From Neisseria sp. Marseille-Q5346 (GTDB lineage: Bacteria; Pseudomonadota; Gammaproteobacteria; Burkholderiales; Neisseriaceae): DNA of 64,000 bases. Under the pieces are notes generated by a model. It did not search any database, had not been told where the DNA came from, and saw nothing but the letters and a program-made list of their open reading frames with translations. Position numbers and translations under genes: made by a program. Positions 41,210-51,400 of the stretch are shown here, in pieces. Within the stretch, counting starts at the first letter, position 1; every line of letters starts with the position of its first letter. Location: contig NZ_OX336253.1 of NCBI RefSeq assembly GCF_946902045.1, positions 2,232,001-2,296,000 of the forward strand, written 5' to 3'.

Positions 41210-41590
41210 AGTTTCTACACTCCATTTTGTTGTTGAATGAGAGGCCTTGTATTTTGGCGAGTAGAAACATTACTCTTATTTGCATTTTTTGTAAATAATA
41301 AGAACTATATTTTTTAATTATAAATAATTATTTATATTGGATTTTCAGACGACCTGACGTATTGGGTAATGCTGTTTGCAACGTATGTTTATCCTGTGTA
41401 AATAGTTTCTTTAATCTTTATCTAATTAATTCATATACAATTTATTGTGATGTTTATCTGAGTGGGCATTTTTTCCCGACTTCAGCCCGGATTGTATATA
41501 ACCAAAACTGATAAACGCGAAAGCAAACATTATTTCCCGTTTGCATCCAATCTCGATAAAGTGCTCCCATATTTTCAACAGGAGCCGACC
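41210..41590. other. Gene-free regulatory region between DUF4198 and sulfate-binding genes
   Basis: 381 bp with no gene. It contains the perfect 18-bp palindrome TATAAATAATTATTTATA (41319-41336), an N. mucosa-type DUS (TTCAGACGACCT at 41344-41355), and AT-rich promoter-like DNA for two divergent genes. In-frame codons from 41462 could extend the sulfate-binding protein, but the lipoprotein signal sets its start at 41591. Confidence 0.6.
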
Positions 41591-42646
41591 ATGAATATCC
41601 GTACGCTTTCTTTTGCCGCATTAACCGCCGCGCTGGCTTTGAGCGCGTGCTCGCCAAAAGCCGAACAATCCGCCGACAATGCTTCTCAAGCTGTCGGAGG
41701 TAAGGGGGGCGAAATCAAATTGCTGAATGTCTCCTACGATGTCGCCCGCGATTTTTATAAAGAATACAATCCTTTATTTGTTAAAGAGTTTGCCGCAAAA
41801 AACGGCGGACAATTGGTTGAAGTCCAACAGTCGCACGGCGGCTCCAGCAAGCAGGCTTTGGCTGTCGCCAACGGTTTGGCTGCCGATGTGGTGACCATGA
41901 ACCAGACTTCCGATATTGAGCTTTTGGTGAAAAAAGGTTTGGTCAAAGCCGATTGGAACACGCGCCTGCCGGACAATGCCGTGCCTTATACCAGCAACGT
42001 CGTTTTCTTGGTGCGCAAAGGTAATCCGAAACACATCCAAGACTGGGGCGATTTGGCCAAAGACGGCGTGCAAATTGTTTTGGCGAACCCGAAAACCACC
42101 GGCAACGGCCGCTACGCCTTTTTGGGTGCGTACGGTTATGGTTTGAAAGTGAATAACGGCGATGAAGGCAAAACCAAAGATTTTGTGGCCGCATTACTGA
42201 AAAACACGCCTGTGTTTGAAAACGGCGGCCGCGCGGCAACAACGACCTTCAGCCAACGCAATATCGGCGATGTCTTGGTTACCTTTGAAAATGAGGCCAA
42301 CTATGTCAGCAAAAAGTTGACCCAAGACCAATTTGAAATCGTCTACCCAAGCTACACCATTCTTTCCGAAGCACCGGTTGCCGTCGTGGACAGCGTGGTC
42401 GACAAAAAAGGCACACGCGCCGCTGCCGAAGCCTATCTGCAAAACCTCTGGAGCGAACCGGCCCAAGAGTTGGCCGCCAATCTTTACCTGCGTCCGCGCA
42501 ATGCGGAAGTATTGGCGAAACACAAAGCCGATTTCCCTGAGATTGAGACGTTTAATCCGAATGAGAAATTCGGCCCGTGGGAAGAAATCATGAAAAAATT
42601 CTTTGCCGACGGCGGATTATTTGACCAGCTTTCCAGTAAAAAATAA
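41591..42646 (+). CDS. Sulfate/thiosulfate ABC transporter substrate-binding lipoprotein
   Basis: A 351-residue periplasmic binding protein of the Sbp/CysP family. It starts MNIRTLSFAALTAALALSAC, a lipoprotein signal with Cys20 as the lipid anchor, followed by a Ser/Ala-rich linker. The mature part has LLNVSYDVARDFYKEYNPLF, QSHGGSSKQALAVANGLAAD (the sulfate-contact region SHGGSS) and NPKTTGNGRYAFLGAYGY, all family signatures. No permease or ATPase genes (cysU/W/A) are adjacent here. cysH lies 1.3 kb downstream beyond dinB, in keeping with a sulfur-assimilation theme. Confidence 0.92.
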   Translation: MNIRTLSFAALTAALALSACSPKAEQSADNASQAVGGKGGEIKLLNVSYDVARDFYKEYNPLFVKEFAAKNGGQLVEVQQSHGGSSKQALAVANGLAADVVTMNQTSDIELLVKKGLVKADWNTRLPDNAVPYTSNVVFLVRKGNPKHIQDWGDLAKDGVQIVLANPKTTGNGRYAFLGAYGYGLKVNNGDEGKTKDFVAALLKNTPVFENGGRAATTTFSQRNIGDVLVTFENEANYVSKKLTQDQFEIVYPSYTILSEAPVAVVDSVVDKKGTRAAAEAYLQNLWSEPAQELAANLYLRPRNAEVLAKHKADFPEIETFNPNEKFGPWEEIMKKFFADGGLFDQLSSKK

Positions 42647-42659
42647 GGCTTGAATATAG

Positions 42660-42688
42660 AGGCCGTCTGAAACTTCAGACGGCCTTTT
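42660..42688. terminator. Inverted DUS pair
   Basis: AGGCCGTCTGAA (42660-42671) with TTCAGACGGCCT (42674-42685) and T run, between the sulfate-binding gene and dinB. Confidence 0.85.
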
Positions 42689-42723
42689 GTTACAATAAGC
42701 CTTTTCCTTATCCATCTTTTCCC

Positions 42724-43782
42724 ATGTCTCAACGCAAAATCATCCATATCGATATGGACGCATTCTACGCTTCGGTAGAACTGCGCGAGCAGCCGCACCT
42801 GAAAGGGCTGCCCCTCGTTGTGGCGTGGGACGGTACGCGGTCGGTTATTTGTGCCGCTTCTTATGAGGCGCGCAAATTCGGTTTGCACTCGGCCATGTCG
42901 GTGGCGACGGCGAAAAGGCTGTGTCCGCAGGCGGTGTTTGTGCCGCCGCATTTCGATTTGTACCGCCAAGTGTCGGCGCAGATTCATGCCGTGTTTCGGC
43001 GTTATACCGATTTGATCGAGCCTTTGTCTTTGGACGAGGCTTATTTGGATGTTACCCGAAATTTTGAAAATATCCCGTATGCCAGTGAGGTGGCCAAACG
43101 TATTCGTGCCGAAATTTTTGAAGAAACCGGTTTGACGGCCTCCGCAGGCATCGCACCCAATAAGTTTTTGGCCAAAATCGCTTCCGACTGGCGCAAACCG
43201 AACGGGCAGTTTGTGCTGCCGCCGCAAAAAATCATGGCGTTTTTGGAGAGCCTGCCGTTGGGTAAGATTCCCGGTGTCGGCAAAGTCACGCTGAAAAAGA
43301 TGAATGCCCTCGGTATGCAAACTGCCGGCGATTTGCGCCGTTTTGAGCGCGGCGAACTTTTAAACCATTTTGGCCGCTACGGCTACCGTCTTTATGATTT
43401 GGCACGCGGTATCGACGAGCGGCCGGTCAAAGCTGAACGCGAACGCCTGCAAATCTCAACCGAAATCACTTTGCCCGAAGATTTGTCTTTGGCGCAGGCT
43501 TCAAGCCATTTGCCGCACCTTGCCGAAGACCTCTGGCGGCAGATTGAACGCAAAAACGTCGAAGCCAAAGGCGTTACCCTCAAGCTCAAAACCCACGATT
43601 TCCGCATTATCACGCGTTCGCTGACGTATTCTTCCGTCCTTCCCGACAGCGCCTCTCTGCTTCAGGCGGCGCATACTTTGTTGCAACGCATACCGCCGCA
43701 ACGCGAAGACGCCTTCCGCCTGATCGGTATCGGCGTGAGTCATTTGCTGCCGAAAAACCAGCAGCAGACGCTTTGGTTATAA
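42724..43782 (+). CDS. dinB: DNA polymerase IV (DinB)
   Basis: A Y-family translesion polymerase without proofreading. The 352-residue protein has IIHIDMDAFYASVELREQP (residues ~6-24, metal-binding Asp) and LSLDEAYLDVT near residue 101 with the catalytic Asp-Glu. The ASAGIAPNKFLAKIASDWRKP palm/thumb segment and IPGVGKVTLKKMNALG helix-hairpin-helix follow. The C-terminal little finger is present, but the tail LPKNQQQTLWL is not the canonical QL[S/D]LF clamp-binding peptide; QQTLWL may serve. No LexA-like box was noticed upstream. Confidence 0.95.
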   Translation: MSQRKIIHIDMDAFYASVELREQPHLKGLPLVVAWDGTRSVICAASYEARKFGLHSAMSVATAKRLCPQAVFVPPHFDLYRQVSAQIHAVFRRYTDLIEPLSLDEAYLDVTRNFENIPYASEVAKRIRAEIFEETGLTASAGIAPNKFLAKIASDWRKPNGQFVLPPQKIMAFLESLPLGKIPGVGKVTLKKMNALGMQTAGDLRRFERGELLNHFGRYGYRLYDLARGIDERPVKAERERLQISTEITLPEDLSLAQASSHLPHLAEDLWRQIERKNVEAKGVTLKLKTHDFRIITRSLTYSSVLPDSASLLQAAHTLLQRIPPQREDAFRLIGIGVSHLLPKNQQQTLWL

Positions 43783-43897
43783 AGAAATAGAAAAGCATTC
43801 TTTCCGTTTGAAGATAGGGCGCAGGACAATATTGTTCCATAACCATATCGGTAGCCGTTTAAACAGGCCGTCTGAAAATTATTAGGAACAACCAGCC

Positions 43898-44629
43898 ATG
43901 TCTTTATTCCGCCCACAATTCTGGAAAATCCCCGAAATTAGCGATGACGAACGCCGCCGCCTGCCTGAATTGGCTACTGCTTTGGAGCGCCGTTTGCAAG
44001 ACATTGCCGCGCGCTATCCGCAAGCCGTGTTCGCATCCAGCCTTGCGGTTGAAGATATGGTCATTACCGATGCCGTGTGCCGTCTGAAACTGCCCATCCG
44101 CATCATTACGCTCAATACGGGCAAACTCAATCCCGAGACCGCCGCGCTGATTGCCGAAACCAATGCGCGTTATCAAACCGAATTGGAAGTGTTTTATCCC
44201 AACCAGCAAACCGCCGATGAATTTGAAGCGGAATTCGGCACGACCGCCATGTACGACAGCGTCGAGTTGCGCCGCCGTTGCTGCCATATCCGCAAAATCG
44301 AACCGCTCAACCGCGCTTTGCGCAACGCCCCCGCATGGCTGACCGGACAACGCCGCAGCCAGTCCGAAACGCGCAGCGAATTGAATTTTGAAGAGCTGGA
44401 TACGGGCCGCAACATCACCAAATTCAATCCTATTTTCGATTGGGAAGAGCAGGATGTTTGGGCATATGCGCACGAGCACCAAGTTCCGCTTAATGCGCTG
44501 TATCATCAAGGCTATCCCAGCATTGGGTGCGAACCCTGCACGCGCCCGGTCAAGCTGGGCGAAAATATCCGCGCCGGACGATGGTGGTGGGAAAGCAAAG
44601 ATAGTAAGGAATGCGGTTTGCACAAATAA
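43898..44629 (+). CDS. cysH: APS/PAPS reductase CysH (iron-sulfur type)
   Basis: It reduces adenylyl-sulfate (or PAPS) to sulfite in assimilatory sulfate reduction. The 243-residue protein has SLAVEDMVITDAV near 48-60 (substrate P-loop), and the cysteine pairs Cys128-Cys129 (RRRCCHIRK) and Cys211-x2-Cys214 (IGCEPCTRP). These ligate a [4Fe-4S] cluster and mark the APS-reducing subtype. The tail ECGLHK supplies the catalytic Cys239. The cluster argues against the cluster-free E. coli PAPS reductase type. An inverted DUS terminator follows. Confidence 0.93.
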   Translation: MSLFRPQFWKIPEISDDERRRLPELATALERRLQDIAARYPQAVFASSLAVEDMVITDAVCRLKLPIRIITLNTGKLNPETAALIAETNARYQTELEVFYPNQQTADEFEAEFGTTAMYDSVELRRRCCHIRKIEPLNRALRNAPAWLTGQRRSQSETRSELNFEELDTGRNITKFNPIFDWEEQDVWAYAHEHQVPLNALYHQGYPSIGCEPCTRPVKLGENIRAGRWWWESKDSKECGLHK

Positions 44630-44633
44630 TCAA

Positions 44634-44666
44634 AGGCCGTCTGAAAACGTTTCAGACGGCCTTTTT
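44634..44666. terminator. Inverted DUS pair between convergent cysH and recB
   Basis: AGGCCGTCTGAA (44634-44645) with TTCAGACGGCCT (44651-44662), T run; bidirectional. Confidence 0.85.
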
Positions 44667-44688
44667 GACGGCTTAATAAAATGATTTA

Positions 44689-47600
44689 TCAAGAATTTGT
44701 TTTTCGTTCAACAAAAGTGGAAAGCAGGGCGGTATCGATGTCCCATTTCCAAATGCCTCTATCCGAGCCGTCCATGCCGCGTAGGAAGAGGTAGCGGATG
44801 GCGATTTTGGGCAACGGCTTGCCGCGCAGGGCATAGTAGCGCGCGATGGCAACGGCGTAGATTAGGGCTTGCAGGTAGTAGTGATGATGCGCCACGGCTT
44901 CGTTCATCGCCTGTTGCGTGTACGCGCTTGCATCATTGCCCAAATGGTTGGATTTGTAGTCGATTAAAACGACATTGCCGTCAGAATCTTGACAAACCAT
45001 ATCGATGAAGCCGTTCAAATAGCCTTGTAAATCATGGAAATCAAGCAGTTGCGCGGCTTGGACGCATTCGGGTGGCAGGTTTGCTTCGCTTGAAGCAAAC
45101 CAACGGCGCAAGTCGTCCAGTTTGAAATCATCCATGTACAGGGTGAATCCCATTTCGGGCAGGCGTCGGGTCGGCGGAATCTGCGACAGGCTCTCGCCGA
45201 TTAAAGGCGTCAGGCGGCAGGTATCGAGCATGGCGCTTACCGTCGGCAGCCATTTGTCTTCAAAGCTGTGGCGTTGCAAAACTTCGGCAATCATTTCGGA
45301 TTGGCTCTCGGCAGAGGCGGCGAAGTCGAGTTTTTCCAACATTTCATGCAAACATACGCCGGCATTGGTGCCTCGGGGGAAATGGTGGATATCGAGGCCG
45401 TCTGAAAGTGGGGAAGGCAGGTTTTCAGACGGCATGGCACGGTCTGCGCTTTCTGCCGGGTCGATGGCAGGTTGCAAAGGCTCGTGTTGTTCGTCGGTTG
45501 ACTTGGTATGTCTGCTCAAACCGGTAAAGCTGGTGTGGCGGATAAAGTCAAAATCGCGGTGTTTGATGCTATGAGCGCTCAAAGCTTGGTCTTGTTGACG
45601 GCTGTATTGGTAGACGGTTTCTAGCGGGGCTTCTTCCGTGAAGGCAAACTCCGTATTTTCAGGCGCGTTTTTGATAAAGCGTTGCCAGTTGGTTTTAAGC
45701 ATTTCCACAACGTCTGTCGCGCTTTTATAGCTTTGGCTGACGCTTTCGCGGCCGGCATCCGGTAAACCTTCGAGCAGATAGGCAAAAGGATTGTTTGGCG
45801 TACAGTTTTTGTTGGCGGCGGCGTAGATGTTGAGCTGTTCTTCGGCGCGGGTAAGGGCAACATAGAGCAGACGCAAATCTTCTGCCGTCTTTTCGTCGGC
45901 AAGATGGCTTAGTTCTGCTTCCGAGGTTTGAGATTTGGCCAGCAGCTCGGTTTCGTGGTTTTCAGTATGCAGGATTTTCCAGTTTTCTTTGGAATTGTCT
46001 TTGGTATCCCACGCGAAGGGGCAGTACACCAAAGGATATTGCAAACCTTTCGACGCGTGCATGGTAACGATTTTGACCAGTTTTTCGTCGCTTTCGAGAC
46101 GGATGGTTTGCGCGTCTGACGGGAAATGGCCGCTGCGCGCACGGCTGATTTGTTCGTTTAACCATTTATGCAGGGTGGCAGGGTTGCGGCTTTGGCTGTC
46201 TTCTTCGGCCAAAAGCTCCAGAATTTGATAGTAGTTGGTCAGGCTGCGTTCGTTGCCGCCTTTGAGCAGGCGTGTTTCGATGTCATGTCGGGCGGCAAAC
46301 TGCTGCACGGCGGCAAAAATGCCGCCTTTCCGCCATTTTTCCATGGCCTCGGCAGACGACTCCAGCCATTTGAGCAGCTGGTGTTCGTTGTGGTTGAGTT
46401 CGTAAATCTCTTTGGCGGTATAGACGAACAAAACGCCGGTCAAGACAAAGCGCAGCCAGTCGGTTTGCCTTGGGTTGAGCCAAAAGCCGATCAGCGCGGA
46501 CAGCGAGTCTGCCTCGGCGGAATCGAAAACGGACTGGCGCGACAGCAACACGCTTTGGATACGGCGCTGTTTCAGTTTCCCTGCAATCATCGCCGCTTCG
46601 TTGTTGGTACGCACCAAGACGGCAATGTCGCCGGATTCCAGCGCGCGGCCTTTGAAATTCAGACGGCCTTCGGCTGCTTCATTGAGCGCAAAGGCAATTT
46701 CATCGGCGCAATATTCGGCGGCTCGGCTGCGCAAAATCTCTTTGCCGGTTTGATCGTCTGTATTGAGCCAGCGCACTTGGATGGCGGGGCGGTGTGGCGA
46801 CAGCCGGCTTTCGGCGCGGCTGGCGGAGACATCGCTGTAATCGATGTTTTCCAATACAAAGGGGTGTTTTTTTTGTTTGAACAAGGCGCTGATGCCGTTA
46901 ATCAGCTTGGCATGGCTGCGGTAGTTGACGGCGAGGGTGTAATGCCTGTCCGCATCTTGCGCAGCTTGCAGATAGGCGTAAATGTCCGCACCGCGAAAGC
47001 TGTAAATCGCCTGCTTGGGGTCGCCAACGAGAAACAGCGGGCAGCCTTGTTCGATAAAAATTTGGCGGAAAATTTCGTATTGCAGCGGGTCGGTATCTTG
47101 GAATTCGTCAATCAGCGCGATTTCCCAGTTTGCCGCCGCCGCTTTTGTCAACGCGTTGCCGTGTTCATTGGTGGTCAATGCCTGATGGACGTCCAGCAGC
47201 AAATCATCAAACACGCGCTCACGGCGTGATTTTTTTTGTTCGGCAATGGATTGGTTGATGTAGGAAAGGAGGTCGAGTTGCAGGCAGATGAAGACTGCTT
47301 CTTCCGCGCTTTCCATTGCCTGCAAATCACGACCAAGATTGGCTAAGGCTTGCAGCTGAATAATTTCCGGCGCATCGGCATCAGCTTTATATTCTTTTTT
47401 CAGTTTGCTGTTGAGTGTATCGACACTGAAATGGTTTAATTTTTCTAGCGTTTGTTTGCTCAGGCGGGGCAGACGGTTGGATTCGGCGTTTGTTTTTAAA
47501 TCGGTAAAAACATTTTCAAAGGTTTTTCTTTTGTAGGTTTGGCCGTTAAGTTTGGGCAAGATTGTCCAAAACGCTTTTTCCAAGTCTTCCAACTGGCCGC

Positions 47601-48345
47601 AAATTTTTTGCCATGTTTCTTGAAGGTTGGCTTGGGTTTCTTTCAAATCGCCTTCAGGCCGTCTGAATTTCAGATAGGGGCGGCCGGTATAGCTTTTGAT
47701 TTCGGCAAGCATTTCTTCGGGCGTGTATTTCCGGTCAAAAACCAATTGTGCCAATGTGGCATCGGTTGCCACTTTTTGCCGCCAAAAGTCTTGCGCAGGA
47801 ATCAGCAGCCTCTCGCGCGAGTCGTCCGACAGCTCGACATCCAAAGGCGCGCCGCACAAAAACGCGTAATCGCGCAAGACGCGCTGACAGAAGCCGTGGA
47901 TGGTGTAAATCGAGGCGTTGTCAAACTGGCTCAGCGCGGCTTTGAGGCGGAGAATCAGGCGATGGCAGCTTTCCTGTCCGTCTTGCTCGCCTAAAGCCAA
48001 AGGAATCAAGCGATTGAGAAAGTCATCGGGAGATTTTTTTTCTTTTTCGTAATATTTGTTCAGGCCGTCTGAAATATGTTCCGGCTCGCCGCCCAAGGTT
48101 TGGATTTCGTTCAAAACCTGCAATACTTCGTCCAAACGCGCACGCAAACGGGTTTTCAGTTCTGCCGTCGCCGCTTTGGTAAAGGTAACGACCAGAATTT
48201 TCTCGATGTCTTTTTTTTCTAAAACAATCAGTCGGGTAAAGAGCGCGGCAATGCCGTAGGTTTTACCCGTACCGGCAGAAGCTTCGATGAGGTTGGTGCC
48301 GTCGATGGAAAGTGTGAGCGCATCAAAAGGAAGGGCGGAAGACAT
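44689..48345 (-). CDS. recB: Exodeoxyribonuclease V subunit beta (RecB)
   Basis: RecB is the 3'-5' helicase and nuclease subunit of RecBCD. The 1218-residue protein has Walker A EASAGTGKT at residues 21-29, motif II ALIDEFQDTDPLQYEIF near 410, helicase motifs IV-VI (KIVTMHASKGLQYPLVY and LLYVALTRAEEQLNIY), and the C-terminal RecB nuclease motif GFIDMVCQD followed by VVLIDYKSNHLG. It carries at least five DUS in its coding sequence (45395, 45424, 46658, 47656, 48062), some as inverted pairs in linker regions encoding SDGL and MPSEN. DUS enrichment in DNA-repair genes is known in Neisseria. recC and recD are not in the window. Confidence 0.95.
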   Translation of the reverse strand: MSSALPFDALTLSIDGTNLIEASAGTGKTYGIAALFTRLIVLEKKDIEKILVVTFTKAATAELKTRLRARLDEVLQVLNEIQTLGGEPEHISDGLNKYYEKEKKSPDDFLNRLIPLALGEQDGQESCHRLILRLKAALSQFDNASIYTIHGFCQRVLRDYAFLCGAPLDVELSDDSRERLLIPAQDFWRQKVATDATLAQLVFDRKYTPEEMLAEIKSYTGRPYLKFRRPEGDLKETQANLQETWQKICGQLEDLEKAFWTILPKLNGQTYKRKTFENVFTDLKTNAESNRLPRLSKQTLEKLNHFSVDTLNSKLKKEYKADADAPEIIQLQALANLGRDLQAMESAEEAVFICLQLDLLSYINQSIAEQKKSRRERVFDDLLLDVHQALTTNEHGNALTKAAAANWEIALIDEFQDTDPLQYEIFRQIFIEQGCPLFLVGDPKQAIYSFRGADIYAYLQAAQDADRHYTLAVNYRSHAKLINGISALFKQKKHPFVLENIDYSDVSASRAESRLSPHRPAIQVRWLNTDDQTGKEILRSRAAEYCADEIAFALNEAAEGRLNFKGRALESGDIAVLVRTNNEAAMIAGKLKQRRIQSVLLSRQSVFDSAEADSLSALIGFWLNPRQTDWLRFVLTGVLFVYTAKEIYELNHNEHQLLKWLESSAEAMEKWRKGGIFAAVQQFAARHDIETRLLKGGNERSLTNYYQILELLAEEDSQSRNPATLHKWLNEQISRARSGHFPSDAQTIRLESDEKLVKIVTMHASKGLQYPLVYCPFAWDTKDNSKENWKILHTENHETELLAKSQTSEAELSHLADEKTAEDLRLLYVALTRAEEQLNIYAAANKNCTPNNPFAYLLEGLPDAGRESVSQSYKSATDVVEMLKTNWQRFIKNAPENTEFAFTEEAPLETVYQYSRQQDQALSAHSIKHRDFDFIRHTSFTGLSRHTKSTDEQHEPLQPAIDPAESADRAMPSENLPSPLSDGLDIHHFPRGTNAGVCLHEMLEKLDFAASAESQSEMIAEVLQRHSFEDKWLPTVSAMLDTCRLTPLIGESLSQIPPTRRLPEMGFTLYMDDFKLDDLRRWFASSEANLPPECVQAAQLLDFHDLQGYLNGFIDMVCQDSDGNVVLIDYKSNHLGNDASAYTQQAMNEAVAHHHYYLQALIYAVAIARYYALRGKPLPKIAIRYLFLRGMDGSDRGIWKWDIDTALLSTFVERKTNS

Positions 48346-48418
48346 GGTTGGAACAGAATAATATTAGCGAGGCATTATCATAACAGAGATAGTGTGTTGT
48401 TTTGCATTGATGATAAAA

Positions 48419-48453
48419 ATGCCGTCTGAAAACTTTCTGTTTTCAGACGGCAT
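48419..48453. terminator. Inverted AT-DUS pair between tpsA and recB
   Basis: ATGCCGTCTGAA (48419-48430) with TTCAGACGGCAT (48442-48453). It terminates tpsA on the minus strand. Confidence 0.85.
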
Positions 48454-48489
48454 GTCTTAATGGCTATTAAATGACTTCAATAGTGCATC

Positions 48490-51400
48490 TTAGTAGCGCA
48501 AACGGCGTCTGGCGTAGCTTGGTTGGCGAGGACGGTAGGTATAACGGTTCGCCGCAGGAGCTTTACTGTCGTCATAGTAGTACGCAACATTATTACCGTT
48601 GATGGTCGTATTGTTGACGCTCAAACCGGTTGGAGAGCCGGTAGTAATAACAACATTGTCGCTTTGGATGACGTTTGCCGTATTGGTTACGCTGGCGTCG
48701 TTTTTACCTTTGGCGTTGATGCCGCCGTTTGGCTTGCCTGAAGCGTAGCTGCCGTTGACATTGACGGTCAGATTTTTTTCGTTAACGCTGCTGATCGCGC
48801 CGGAAGTATTGACTTTGTTGCCTTCTACTTCAACGGAGTTGTTGGATACCAGGTTGGTACCGTGCAGGTTGACGTCGCCGTTGTTGGCATTGATTTTAAT
48901 ATTGTTGCCGGCCGCTACATTCGCGCCTGTGGCGGTAGAAGAAGCGTTATCGGTTTTGTTGACACCGACAGAGCCGTTGACGTGAGGAACGGCAACACCG
49001 GTTTCAACATTGATTGTCGCACCAGCGCCGATACCGACATTAACGGCTGTACCTTGGTTGGAGGCAGTATTGGCTGACTCGGTGAAGGTTACGCCGTTGC
49101 CTGCGGTAATGTTGACGTTGTTGTTGGCGGTAATGTTGGATGCGATTTCAGCAGAGTCTTTGGCGTTGATGACAACATTGGTCGCATTCATATCGCCTTT
49201 GACGGCGGTAGATTCTTTTTTGTTTTCATCAGCGTAGTTGACGTTCAGATTGGCATTCACATCAACGTTTGAACCGTCTTTGGTGTATGCGCCGACAGTC
49301 AAAGAAGCGCCGCCTTGTTTGCTGCTGCTGTTGCTGGTGTTGTGGGCGGCAGTGTTGTGGTATGAACCTGCATCAATGTTGATCGCACCGGTAACATCGT
49401 ATTTTGTACCTTCATCAGACACTTTGTCATTTGCTAAAACGATAGCATTGCCTGCGTTGATGGTGGTTACGGTTGCAGTGGATTCATTGTGGGTCGAAGA
49501 GTTGCCTTGACCTTGTGCAGTGATTTCACCACCGATGCCTTTGTTGGTGCTGATGCCGGCAGAAACGACCAAACCGCCGCCGTTTTGTTTAACATCGGAT
49601 TTTGCACCGCTGTGTGCCGCTGCATGGGTAACGTTTTTGGCAGACTCAACCACATTGCCGGTCGCATTAATCACGGTACCTTCTTGATTAATATTGCCGT
49701 TTGCAGTGATGGTGGCGTTGCCGCCGGTGTTGATGTTGGATACATGGGATGTATTCGTTACGGTGGTTGCATCTGTTTTGGTGCTGGTAATGCCGACAGA
49801 CAAGCCGATGCCTGCAACGTTATTTTTTTCGTATGCAGTAGCAGATACGCCCAAATCAGTTACACGGCCGGATTCGGTCACAGTGTTGCTGCCTTTGGAT
49901 GCAACAATATTGACGTCATTGGCTGCGGAAATGTTGACGGATTCTTCGCCGTTGATTTGGCTGCCGCTGACGGTAACGTTTGAGTTGGAAGACAACTGGG
50001 TGTTTTTACCGGTCAAAATGCTGCCGTTCAGGCCGACAGAATGGGTGTCGGTGTGGGTATCGGTGAATTTGATACCCGCTTTGGCAGTCACGCTGCCGTT
50101 TTCTTTATTGGTTTCGATACCAGAGTAGCCTTTGATGGAATACTCGTTGACCTGTTTGTTTTCTACCGCTTTGGCAGCATCGATGGTCAAATCGCCTGCG
50201 GAAGCCAGTTGCAGTTTTTGTGCCGCAAACAATGCAGAACCGATCACATTGATGTCTTTGTTGGAAACAACGGTCAGGTCGGCATTGGAAACCAGGGTAG
50301 AACCGGTTACTTTTTCAATGCTGCTGTTGCTGCTGGCTTTAGAGGTCGTGATATTGAAAATTGTACCTTTACGCGCGCTTTGTGCGGAAGTGTCGGTGCT
50401 GGTGGCGTTTTTAATATCAACATTGCCTGCTTTGGAGCTGACGAATGTACCGGCTTGGCCTTCAACGGTACTGCCATAAACGTTGACGCCGTTTTTTGCA
50501 CCCAAAACTACGTTTGAGTTGGCAGTAATGCTGCTGCCGTGCAGGTTTTCGGTACGGTTGTTTTGAACTTGGCTTTCACCGCCGAACAGGCCGCCCCAGT
50601 ATTTTTTCTGGTCGTCGAGGCTGTTGGTGTTGATGGTGGTTTGAGTACCCAAGTTGATGTTGTTGACATCGGTAACGACATTGCCGTTTGCCGCAATGTT
50701 TGCGCCGTAAGTGCTCAAATCGCCTTCGGAAATCAAACCGATATCACCGGCTGCGGAAATTTTGGTTTGATGGGCGGTAGAGTTTTTGGAAGATTTTGTA
50801 GCGATACCGGTTTTCAGGGCGGCAGTTTCATTTTTGAAGCTGACATAAGTCGAGCTGCTGTTGGTTTCGCTGTTGCTGCTTAATACGATGCCTTGTTGGG
50901 CGGCAATGCGAGCATCAGCAGCTGAGTTCAGTTCGGTCGCGTCCAATTGGACTTTGCCTGTGGTGGCAATATTGACAGAACCGGCATTGATTTTGGTTTG
51001 ATGCAGGCTTTCGTCAGTAGAGGAGCTCAGGTTGTTGTTGTACCAAAGGCCTTTGCTTTGAGTGTGGTCGGATTCTGTACGGTTGGTTGTTTTTACCGCG
51101 TTAGAATTGATATTGCCTGTGGCAGAAGCAGTCAGCGCTCCGGCATTGATGTTGGCTGCGCTCAGGTTGAGGCTGCCGCTATTGTTCAAAGTCAATGACT
51201 CGGATGCATTGATATTGCTGGCGGTAAAGTTTTCAGTTTTGTTGCGGTCTGAACGGAAGTGCTGAACATTTTGCGCTTCTTTGCCGCTGGAAGATTTATT
51301 GGCGGAATGGCTGGTAACCGTGCCTTTGATGTCGGTATCACGGGCAAACAGTTCCATTTGTGCGCCGGTCAGATTGGCGGACTGGATGCTCAGGTTGCCT

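Noticed and set aside
48490-49000. CdiA-type contact-dependent inhibition toxin at the end of TpsA
   Set aside because: There is no VENN motif, no recognisable toxin domain and no small immunity gene downstream; the frame ends just before a DUS terminator and recB.
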